DNA of 5,740 nt from Prevotellaceae bacterium (GTDB lineage Bacteria; Bacteroidota; Bacteroidia; Bacteroidales; UBA932): the NCBI GenBank assembly GCA_031257655.1, contig JAIROF010000001.1, positions 1-5,740 on the forward strand, in the 5' to 3' direction. The notes beneath the pieces are model-generated. The model was not told where the DNA came from and did not search any database. It saw nothing but the letters and a program-made list of their open reading frames with translations. Below, in pieces: positions 1-5,289 of this stretch. Position 1 is the stretch's first letter. Each line of letters opens with the position of its first letter. A program made the translations under genes and the position numbers.

Positions 1-185
1 AGGGTGTCGGCGAGCGGCACAGCGCCGGCCTGCGGGTGGTACAGCGCCTCAAAGTAGCCGTTGCGGAGGGTGAGCGCGTAGCGCTCGCGCTCTTTGGCGC
101 AGCCGCTACCGGCCAAAACCAAGCCGGCTAAAGTAGCCGCCGTAGCCGCTCGCCGAAAACCAGGCGTGGGTCGTGTAAAAATCAT
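1..185 (-). CDS. 5' end of a lipoprotein gene (partial, runs off the window)
   Basis: This reading frame starts at the ATG on 185-183 and stays open to the left edge, giving 61 complete codons. The protein begins MIFTRPTPGFRR, followed by an Ala/Leu-rich hydrophobic stretch (about residues 13-25) and AGSGC, with Cys29 as the probable lipidated residue. So it has a complete lipoprotein signal peptide, and after the Cys comes AKERERYALTL. The first 80 bases overlap the 3' end of the clostripain-family gene in another frame. The remaining 105 bases are outside that gene and keep GC-rich, coding-like codon use. No other ATG is available, and the candidate TTG codons fall inside the signal peptide, so the overlapping ATG is the likely start. 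The mature part (for example RNGYFEALYHPQAG) matches no family I recognise. Translational coupling to the upstream gene is plausible. Confidence 0.72.
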   Translation of the reverse strand, partial: MIFTRPTPGFRRAATAATLAGLVLAGSGCAKERERYALTLRNGYFEALYHPQAGAVPLADT

Positions 186-1353
186 GGTAGGATGCCGTTA
201 AGGTGTCGGGAATGAAAATGCTCATGCCCGAAAAATCGGTTATCGTAAAGGCGTCTAAAAATTTTTCCGTCGCCTCCTTGAAAGCTACTGCGCTGAGAAT
301 TTTTTTGTTGACCTCTTCGCGCGCCTCCGCGTTGGTCGAAATCGTGGAGACAACGCTACCCAAGTCGAACAGGGGAATATCGCTGCTCGCCGAAAAGCGC
401 TGCACCTCCCCGCTGTTCACGGGGCGCAGGTGGGCGGTATCGCCCATCAGCCGGCGGAAGCTTGCCGCTAAGCTGTCGAGCTCGGCGGTTTTCACCACCG
501 ACGCCGAGGCGGACTGCATGGCGCCCTCAAGCGCGCTGTAGGACTGAAAAAAGCGGTGCGCAACGCCCGCGTAGTCCACCTGCCGGTCGAACAGCCGGCC
601 AACAATGTCCTGATACGGGTAGCCCGCGGAGAGCACTTCGGTGGGCGAGGCGATGATGTAATCGGCGTTGCTCCGCAGCTCGTACGCCACCTCCACCGCG
701 CCCATGTAGCAGGCGTCGAAGATGATGAAGTCGAACCGGCAGGGGAGGGCGCGGCTTAAGTCGGCCATGCTCATCGCCTCGTCGCCGTCTTTGCCAAACG
801 ACTGCGGGCGCAGGGCATGGCCACCCTGCCCGCCGCCCTTGCTGCCGCCCGACGCCACCCCCGCAGGCAGCCAGGCCGTGCCGTGCGACCACAGCGCCAG
901 CCCGTAGGATTGGGCGGGGTAATCCGAAATAATATCCGACAAAACGCGGCGCATGACCTCGCCGGAGACAGCGCTGTGCTCGGCGTAAACCTTTTTGATG
1001 GGGCTTGCGATGGTCGCCGTCGTGTCGTGCTCTATTTTGTACACCACGGGGTGCGCAGGGCTGGCGCCCTCCGCCCGATCAACGTACGCAATAAGGTTGC
1101 CGTCCAACGCCGGGCTCCACCCCTGCTCCATTTCGTTGAGGTCTTTGAGCGCAAAGTGGTCGAGGTTGTTGTCGGCTACCATGTACACAATGACCGTGCG
1201 CAAGGGCAAGGGCTCTGCCTTTTCGTCCTCTTGGCCGTCGCACGTGGGCAAGAGCGCAAGCGCAAATGCCACAGCGGGGATAAGGCAAGGCTTTGCACCG
1301 CCTGTCCGGCTACTATGCTTTGTTGGTTGTGTCGTTTGCAAATCCATTAGCAT
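106..1353 (-). CDS. Clostripain-family (C11) cysteine peptidase, lipoprotein
   Basis: The 415-aa protein belongs to the clostripain family (MEROPS C11, caspase-like clan CD), endopeptidases that use a His-Cys dyad and cut after Arg or Lys. A long basic N-terminus leads into a hydrophobic segment (about 24-36) ending LLPTC, with Cys38 as the probable lipidation site. The acidic stretch DGQEDE that follows resembles Bacteroidota lipoprotein surface-export signals. Family landmarks are VIVYMVADNNLD (54-65), LALWSHGTAW with His157 as catalytic His, and FIIFDACYMG with Cys215 as nucleophile. Between His and Cys lies a Gly-rich loop (about 165-180), where family members are known to self-cleave during activation. 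Length is normal for a single C11 domain. The start at 1353 is the first ATG of the frame; M3 (1347) is an alternative. It lies 180 bases after the small lipoprotein gene ending at 1534, on the same strand, and overlaps the next lipoprotein gene by 80 bases. GC content, about 58% in one 60-base line counted by hand, is higher than in the small lipoprotein genes. Confidence 0.93.
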   Translation of the reverse strand: MLMDLQTTQPTKHSSRTGGAKPCLIPAVAFALALLPTCDGQEDEKAEPLPLRTVIVYMVADNNLDHFALKDLNEMEQGWSPALDGNLIAYVDRAEGASPAHPVVYKIEHDTTATIASPIKKVYAEHSAVSGEVMRRVLSDIISDYPAQSYGLALWSHGTAWLPAGVASGGSKGGGQGGHALRPQSFGKDGDEAMSMADLSRALPCRFDFIIFDACYMGAVEVAYELRSNADYIIASPTEVLSAGYPYQDIVGRLFDRQVDYAGVAHRFFQSYSALEGAMQSASASVVKTAELDSLAASFRRLMGDTAHLRPVNSGEVQRFSASSDIPLFDLGSVVSTISTNAEAREEVNKKILSAVAFKEATEKFLDAFTITDFSGMSIFIPDTLTASYHDFYTTHAWFSASGYGGYFSRLGFGR

Positions 1354-1390
1354 TGGTTATCATGTTGTTGCTTCTGCAGGTGAGCTATGG

Positions 1391-1540
1391 TTACTTATAA
1401 TGGTAGCCCACATTGCGAATGCCAAAGCCGGCAACGTAATGTGTTTCATCCCACATGCCTACGAGCGCCGGTAAGTTTTTGTTGCGAACGCAAAGGCGGA
1501 GCAAAGGCAAGACGCCCCGCCCCGCCTGTCCGCTTACTGC
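1391..1540 (-). other. Intergenic spacer with an unexplained open frame and short ORF
   Basis: The spacer between the small lipoprotein gene ending at 1534 and the clostripain gene (1354-1533) contains a frame free of stops from 1540 to a TAA at 1393-1391. It has no ATG until 1456, where a 21-codon ORF starts: MWDETHYVAGFGIRNVGYHY plus one Lys. The upstream part reads RLCVRNKNLPALVG and looks protein-like rather than random, although it lacks a conventional start and leader. It may be a very small gene, the remnant of a longer one, or part of a dispersed intergenic repeat that happens to be open. I do not recognise a function. Confidence 0.3.
1494..1527 (-). repeat. GC-rich stem-loop downstream of a small lipoprotein gene
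   Basis: The arms at 1494-1502 and 1519-1527 can pair over 9 positions (AGGCGGGGC with GCTCCGCCT on the minus strand, one G-T wobble) around a 16-base loop. It begins seven bases past the stop codon of the gene ending at 1534. There is no T-run on its 3' side on the minus strand, so it is not a standard intrinsic terminator. It could act as an mRNA 3'-end stabiliser or a weak transcription barrier before the peptidase gene. A second small inverted repeat (ttgcg-aa-cgcaa) follows at about 1482-1493. Confidence 0.35.
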
Positions 1541-2100
1541 TCATTGCTCGCAAAATAAGGCGATAGCCAGCCGTACATAAGCTTATCGAATGCTATTTCC
1601 AGGGAAGTTTCCCCTTTTTGCATTTTCTTGTAGGCAGGATACTTTACTTCCTCCAAAAATGCATACACGCTATCCCGAGGATATCGCTGACGGCAGGATT
1701 CTCCTTCGGGTATAGGAAACAGAATGTCAACAACGAAACAGCTGGTATCACGGCGCATCGGAATGCCGGCAGCATCAAAAATGGCCACTTTTACCACCAC
1801 ATCGCCATTCGTTGCAACTTTGAGATACTTATCATCCCTTTTGGTGGCATCCCAGCAGTCGGTTAGCATGTTCTCAGAAAAAGGCAAAACCACTTCGCGA
1901 GTAACCTCTACGTTGGGGTAGCTGGGGCCTCTTTGGGGGTTACGCGTTAGGTGGGTAATGGTTACCCTCGCTCCGCTGTCGCCATCTATGAGAACGTTTA
2001 TCTCCTCAAGTGAGCCATGCCCTCCTGTGGTTTTCGTACAAGCTTCCCAAAAAAGCAAGCCTAACCCAACAAGCATGGGTAAAATGATGTTTTGCTTCAT
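1534..2100 (-). CDS. Small lipoprotein of a tandem paralogous family (member A)
   Basis: The 188-aa protein has a lipoprotein-type N-terminus: MKQN, a hydrophobic segment (about 5-18), then FWEAC with Cys21 as the probable lipidated residue. A Gly/His linker (GGHG) follows. I do not recognise the domain. The alternating pattern in about residues 34-112, including RVTITHLTR (45-53), VEVTREVVLPF (64-74) and VVVKVAIFDAAG (101-112), suggests a beta-sandwich. That layout is reminiscent of MmpS-like or Ig-like periplasmic modules, but this is only an impression. The C-terminal part has DSVYAFLEEVKYPAYKK (143-159), probably helical. It is clearly related to the next upstream gene (member B), sharing GHG, VTITHLTR, PNVE, LPF/IPF and a DS-[VL]-YA-[FY]-LEE-[VI]-KYP-[AT]-YK block. 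It begins 19 bases after member B ends, so the two are probably co-transcribed. It lacks the Cys cluster of members B and C, keeping only Cys136 there. Confidence 0.82.
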   Translation of the reverse strand: MKQNIILPMLVGLGLLFWEACTKTTGGHGSLEEINVLIDGDSGARVTITHLTRNPQRGPSYPNVEVTREVVLPFSENMLTDCWDATKRDDKYLKVATNGDVVVKVAIFDAAGIPMRRDTSCFVVDILFPIPEGESCRQRYPRDSVYAFLEEVKYPAYKKMQKGETSLEIAFDKLMYGWLSPYFASNEQ

Positions 2101-2111
2101 GATAGTAGAGG

Positions 2112-2127
2112 TTTAGAGGTTACCAAT
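2112..2127 (-). repeat. 16-base leader repeat, copy in front of member A
   Basis: On the minus strand this reads ATTGGTAACCTCTAAA. It covers the last sense codon and TAA stop of member B and ends 11 bases before the ATG of member A. A copy with 15 of 16 identical bases lies at 2741-2756, 12 bases before the ATG of member B. The equal position suggests either tandem duplication that carried the leader along or a conserved translation-initiation element. Confidence 0.6.
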
Positions 2128-2728
2128 CGCCGTTGTAATGTGCAGCATAGACAGAATCCGGCAGCTCGTATGGGTTTTTCCATCCCATGCAATCTTTTTC
2201 GTTTACCTCTGCGTAATCCTCTCCTTTGCGGATTACCTTATAGGTAGGATACTTTATTTCCTCAAGGTAAGCGTATAAGCTGTCTATAGGCCATGTTTGG
2301 GTGTATCTGCAAATGCGGCAGGTAGTACATTCTTCATCGCTATGCGCCCAAAGAACAGGAGTTCGCTCAAAAATTTCCGCCGAACCACATATCCCGTCAC
2401 GCAGAATCACGCTTCCCATAATAATTTTTGCTTCGGTTTCTCCGTCCGTACTCACTTGAGCATATAAGTTGTCGCAAGCGCTTCCATCCCAGCACCTTGC
2501 TGAGATATAGCCGTAGAATGGGATGGTTACTTCGTACGACGCTTCAACGTTAGGGTGCGTAGGCCCTGCTACTTTACTTCTGGTTAAATGCGTAATTGTT
2601 ACTACTTTGCCGGTATCACCGCCGATAAATACAGTAGTGAGAAGCTCCATGCCATGCCCAACTCCGAATTTATTGCAGGAGCTCAGCAGAGCTCCTGCAA
2701 GCAAACATAAAATAATGCGCATTTTCAT
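2120..2728 (-). CDS. Small lipoprotein of a tandem paralogous family (member B)
   Basis: The frame is open from 2842, but I place the start at the ATG on 2728 (an ATG two codons later is equally possible). Only from there does the protein begin as a lipoprotein: MKMRIILCLLAGALLSSC, with Cys18 as the probable lipid anchor. The 38 residues upstream are basic and would bury the signal peptide. The mature protein (202 aa in total with signal) starts NKFGVGHG and shares with member A the VVTITHLTR block (42-50), HPNVE, IPF (69-71) and IDSLYAYLEEIKYPTYK (148-164). A dense CTTCRIC motif (Cys134, 137 and 140) could form disulfides or bind a metal. The C-terminus (about 180-202) is aromatic-rich, with MGWKNPYELPDSVYAAHY. 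Function unknown. A 150-base gap separates it from the upstream member C, while member A follows after 19 bases. Confidence 0.82.
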   Translation of the reverse strand: MKMRIILCLLAGALLSSCNKFGVGHGMELLTTVFIGGDTGKVVTITHLTRSKVAGPTHPNVEASYEVTIPFYGYISARCWDGSACDNLYAQVSTDGETEAKIIMGSVILRDGICGSAEIFERTPVLWAHSDEECTTCRICRYTQTWPIDSLYAYLEEIKYPTYKVIRKGEDYAEVNEKDCMGWKNPYELPDSVYAAHYNGDW

Positions 2729-2740
2729 AATCGTATGATT

Positions 2741-2756
2741 TTTAGAAGTTACCAAT
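2741..2756 (-). repeat. 16-base leader repeat, copy in front of member B
   Basis: On the minus strand this reads ATTGGTAACTTCTAAA, 12 bases before the chosen ATG of member B. It differs at one position from the copy before member A (2112-2127). There the same bases encode the final Trp and stop of member B. Here TTGGTAA belongs to no gene, so it may be the leftover 3' tail of a lost family member or a duplicated leader. Confidence 0.55.
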
Positions 2757-2826
2757 TTTTTACTACTTTTTGGTGCAAGTGTACAGCTTTTTTTCAGGCG
2801 CACAGCGACAAGGCGGCAAGCACAGA

Positions 2827-2871
2827 AGCCGGAGTAGGGCAATAGCTACACATCGCCCTGATTATTCGGCT
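2827..2871 (-). repeat. Two-tier stem-loop between members C and B
   Basis: In the 150-base gap 2729-2878, 2836-2843 pairs with 2852-2859 (8 pairs, one G-T wobble on the minus strand) around an 8-base loop. Flanking AGCCG/CGGCT arms at 2827-2831 and 2867-2871 can enclose it. It starts only a few bases after the stop codon of member C. No T-run follows, so I do not call it a terminator. It may stabilise the upstream message or set differential expression between the upstream gene pair and members B and A. I see no further gene in this gap. Confidence 0.4.
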
Positions 2872-2878
2872 ACTATTT

Positions 2879-3448
2879 CTACAGCCTTGCCCGTTTACGG
2901 GTGTCGCCCTGCGAAAACTCAAGATAGCCATGGTGATTAGCTGCCTTCAGATAGCTCATTATACTTTCGGTAGTTACGCCGTTGCAAGATGTACAGGTGT
3001 CGCAATTGTCCAAAGGATAAGCAGGGTTGCCTGTAATGATTCTTGCTATACCCCCGCACTTGCTGCTATCGGCAGTAAGTATAAATGAGTGGTCTCCCCA
3101 AATTATTGCTTTGGTCGTCGTATCATTTTCGGAGGTTACCTCCAAAAATATCGTGTGGTCAAATACGGCATGAACTTCCTTAAAAAATGGCAGCGTTACG
3201 CTCTCTGTAGTAGTAACGTTTTCATCGCCATAGGAGTACGCTGGATTCGGAGACCCGTCAGAAGAGTGGTCTCTGGAGTTGTTCTTCACCTTTTCTCGTT
3301 CAGCGTAGGATAGCTGCACTGTTCTGTTGGTATCTCCCATAGCGTAAATGTAATACTCACCAACCATGTGGCTACCTCCACCTATGCACGAGGTAGCCAT
3401 AAGCGCTACGCTCATGGCTACCAAAGCGTAAAGTAATGTCTTTTGCAT
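2879..3448 (-). CDS. Small lipoprotein of a tandem paralogous family (diverged member C)
   Basis: The 189-aa protein starts MQKTLLYALVAMSVALMATS followed by Cys21, a typical lipoprotein signal. After the Cys comes IGGGSHM, echoing the G-x-G-H linkers of members A and B. Similarity to A and B is weak but in the same order: a strand-like segment (NRTVQLSYAE, 41-50), TTTESVTLPF (79-88), a Cys cluster CDTCTSC (Cys149, 152 and 155) at the place of CTTCRIC in member B, then a helix-like ESIMSYLKAA and a hydrophilic tail. It has a Ser/Asn/Asp-rich insertion at about 54-77. It begins 10 bases after the stop of the papain-like peptidase gene, so the two are almost certainly co-transcribed and possibly translationally coupled. 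That makes it the most likely dedicated partner of the peptidase. No known domain was recognised. Confidence 0.8.
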   Translation of the reverse strand: MQKTLLYALVAMSVALMATSCIGGGSHMVGEYYIYAMGDTNRTVQLSYAEREKVKNNSRDHSSDGSPNPAYSYGDENVTTTESVTLPFFKEVHAVFDHTIFLEVTSENDTTTKAIIWGDHSFILTADSSKCGGIARIITGNPAYPLDNCDTCTSCNGVTTESIMSYLKAANHHGYLEFSQGDTRKRARL

Positions 3449-3458
3449 GGCAAAATCT

Positions 3459-5030
3459 TTAATATTGTTTAACTACGCCCCACTGCAAGTGAGGGGTTAA
3501 CCCGTCAACTTTCCAATAGGGAGCGTAATCATACTTGGATGTAAAGTTACCGTTGTCATGTATTAGCAACCATGAAGCTGTTCTTGTCCAGCCGCTGGAA
3601 ATGTTGATCTTACACCCAAAGATTTTGATGTATATATCCCAGTGAAAATTCTTATACTCAGACCCGTATGCAACCACCATGTGCTCATCCAAAAAGAATG
3701 AGCACAACACCGGCAGACCGTTTTGACGCATGTACGTGTGCCCCCAATTCAGCGTATTAAGATGAGAGCCGGACAGCGTATATTTTCCGGCCGTAATGCG
3801 TGAGAGCGCTGTGCTCAATCCTGCAGGAAATGTAACGCCTTCGTCGGGATAAAAAAATCGAGCTACCTCGCTATACATACCGCTTTCGCTTGCAATTTTT
3901 GCGTAAAGCCCCCCGTCGGCATTGCGGCTTTGGGCATCTACCCAATTTTTATCCAAATCATTTTGAAGGCTATCGCTATCGTCGTCTTCACTGCTAAGAA
4001 AACTATAATAACCTCGCGTATTCGACTTATGCAAGATTCTATATGGAAATTTATAGAATCCTGACGAATAATAAAACGGCAAGTAAGTTCCATTGTAGTA
4101 GCTGCTGTATATACCTCGGTAAATCCATGCAATAGCGCTTGGCCCACACCAGCCATCCCAGCGGGTGTAGCGCATTCCGGAAGTATTGAATGTAGATATT
4201 ATATATGTGTCGTACGTGTACCACGTGCTTTTGCTGTCGTTGGCTGCTGCCGTAATATCATCGTCGCTCATGGCGGCTATTGCGGCGTTCAGAGAGTCAA
4301 CAATGCCCCAAAACTCTTGAGCTTTTTCTTTATTCAGGGCGTCTTGCTGCGCCACGTCAGCAATGAGCGCATTTACATCGTCTATGGCGTAGGCGCTTTT
4401 TTCTTCATCCGAAAGGTTGGATAGCGCTTCAATAAGCCCCTGCGCATCTTCGTTAGCGGCTTCTGCAACGGGTTCGCCGGTTTCAGGCTCAATCAGCACC
4501 GAAGGCGCTTCGTCCGATTTTCCAAGTACGCCCAGCAAGATACGGGATGGATAGCCTCCGCTAACCAGCTTGTAACCGCTACCTTTGGTGGTCAGGGCGG
4601 AGTAGTCGCGCACAAAAGGAAGCACGTAAGCCAGCACAGCGTCCGACTCTTTTTGGGCGCAAGCGGTAACCGTGCCCACCGCTTTGCCCTGCTCGTCGGC
4701 AACAATAAATTCGTAGTACTTGGCGTTGGATTTTCCGTCAAAAATCACCACCGGCTTTTCTAAGAGTTTTGTCCCGTGCCACTTCATGGATTCTTTGACG
4801 CCCAGCTCCATTTCTACTACTGCCAGCTTACGCGCGGTAGCATACGGAACGCTTTTAGGGTTGGCGGCAATGTCTGCTAACGTTTGTTCATCAGCAAACG
4901 GTATGCCTGCAATAGGGGGAGCGCTACTACTTTGGGGTGTAATGTCCGTTTCCCCAACATAAACATCCTCTTTGCTGCACGCGGCAGCAGCTATGGCCAA
5001 CGATAGGGCCAATAAATATCGTGAGTTCAT
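3459..5030 (-). CDS. Papain-like (C10 streptopain / C39-like) cysteine peptidase, lipoprotein zymogen
   Basis: The 523-aa protein starts MNSRYLLALSLAIAAAAC with Cys18 as the probable lipid anchor. It is followed by SKED, which fits the K-(D/E)2 surface-export signal described for Bacteroidota lipoproteins. Residues about 45-180 look like the pro-region of C10 peptidases: an ATARKLA helix, then KYYEFIVADEQGKAVGTVTA and VLAYVLPF. An acidic helical linker follows (about 190-262). The catalytic domain begins near 268. WDGWCGPSAIAWIYRG supplies the probable nucleophile Cys295, LDEHMVVAYG the probable His450, and LLIHDNGNF a candidate Asn/Asp (492-495). The C-terminus has several conserved-looking Trp. 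The oxyanion Gln expected about six residues before the Cys in papain and C39 enzymes is not there (residue 289 is Thr). Assignment between C10 and C39-like families is open. It heads the block of four genes running to 1534; member C follows after 10 bases. Confidence 0.8.
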   Translation of the reverse strand: MNSRYLLALSLAIAAAACSKEDVYVGETDITPQSSSAPPIAGIPFADEQTLADIAANPKSVPYATARKLAVVEMELGVKESMKWHGTKLLEKPVVIFDGKSNAKYYEFIVADEQGKAVGTVTACAQKESDAVLAYVLPFVRDYSALTTKGSGYKLVSGGYPSRILLGVLGKSDEAPSVLIEPETGEPVAEAANEDAQGLIEALSNLSDEEKSAYAIDDVNALIADVAQQDALNKEKAQEFWGIVDSLNAAIAAMSDDDITAAANDSKSTWYTYDTYIISTFNTSGMRYTRWDGWCGPSAIAWIYRGIYSSYYNGTYLPFYYSSGFYKFPYRILHKSNTRGYYSFLSSEDDDSDSLQNDLDKNWVDAQSRNADGGLYAKIASESGMYSEVARFFYPDEGVTFPAGLSTALSRITAGKYTLSGSHLNTLNWGHTYMRQNGLPVLCSFFLDEHMVVAYGSEYKNFHWDIYIKIFGCKINISSGWTRTASWLLIHDNGNFTSKYDYAPYWKVDGLTPHLQWGVVKQY

Positions 5031-5118
5031 GGTTATAAAGTTTTTAAAGTTTGCATTTTGTGGTTTTGTAGATTTTTTAGGGGTTGTTAGGTTTTGTGGG
5101 GTTTACAGGTTTTGTTTT
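5031..5118 (-). promoter_or_regulatory. A/C-rich leader upstream of the papain-like peptidase gene
   Basis: On the minus strand the 88 bases before the ATG at 5030 are almost free of G and rich in A and C. ACAAAACC occurs three times (plus-strand 5062-5069, 5090-5097 and 5108-5115). Such a stretch should stay unstructured in the mRNA, which suits the A-rich, Shine-Dalgarno-poor initiation usual in Bacteroidota. I found no sequence close to the TAnnTTTG promoter element within it. Function as a leader is inferred. Confidence 0.4.
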
Positions 5119-5119
5119 T

Positions 5120-5137
5120 ACGTGCAACCTCGCACGT
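5120..5137. repeat. Perfect 6-bp inverted repeat ACGTGC-N6-GCACGT
   Basis: The arms at 5120-5125 and 5132-5137 are perfect reverse complements separated by aacctc. It lies just upstream of the A/C-rich leader, about 90 bases before the peptidase start. It could be a regulator-binding site or a small RNA hairpin. No T-run follows on the minus strand. Confidence 0.4.
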
Positions 5138-5178
5138 TCTTCTCATCGGCAAAGGCTACGTAAGCTCTTTGAGTTGCA

Positions 5179-5212
5179 GGCGCTTGCTGCGTGAGCGGGC
5201 GCAGCAAGCGCC
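5179..5212. repeat. Perfect 13-bp GC-rich inverted repeat with 8-base loop
   Basis: GGCGCTTGCTGCG (5179-5191) is exactly complementary to CGCAGCAAGCGCC (5200-5212), with the loop tgagcggg. This is the strongest secondary-structure signal in the window. Neither strand has a T-run directly after it, so a textbook intrinsic terminator is unlikely. It might be part of a non-coding RNA, a REP-like repeat, or a strong 5'-UTR hairpin. Confidence 0.75.
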
Positions 5213-5289
5213 AACGTGAGGAAGCTGTTTTTGCCCAGCTGCCAAATGGTGAGATGAATTTTTATTTGGGGGGAGGGGTAGTATGCATC

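Noticed and set aside
203..1350. Several plus-strand open frames across the clostripain gene
   Set aside because: They are shadow frames of a GC-rich coding region. The minus frame carries the C11 catalytic motifs and a signal peptide.
2729..2842. 38-residue N-terminal extension of member B
   Set aside because: It would bury a well-formed lipoprotein signal peptide that starts at the ATG on 2728, and the leader repeat ends 12 bases before that ATG.
5265..5278. G-rich run (six G, A, four G) as a possible quadruplex
   Set aside because: Only two G tracts are present nearby, fewer than the four needed for an intramolecular quadruplex.
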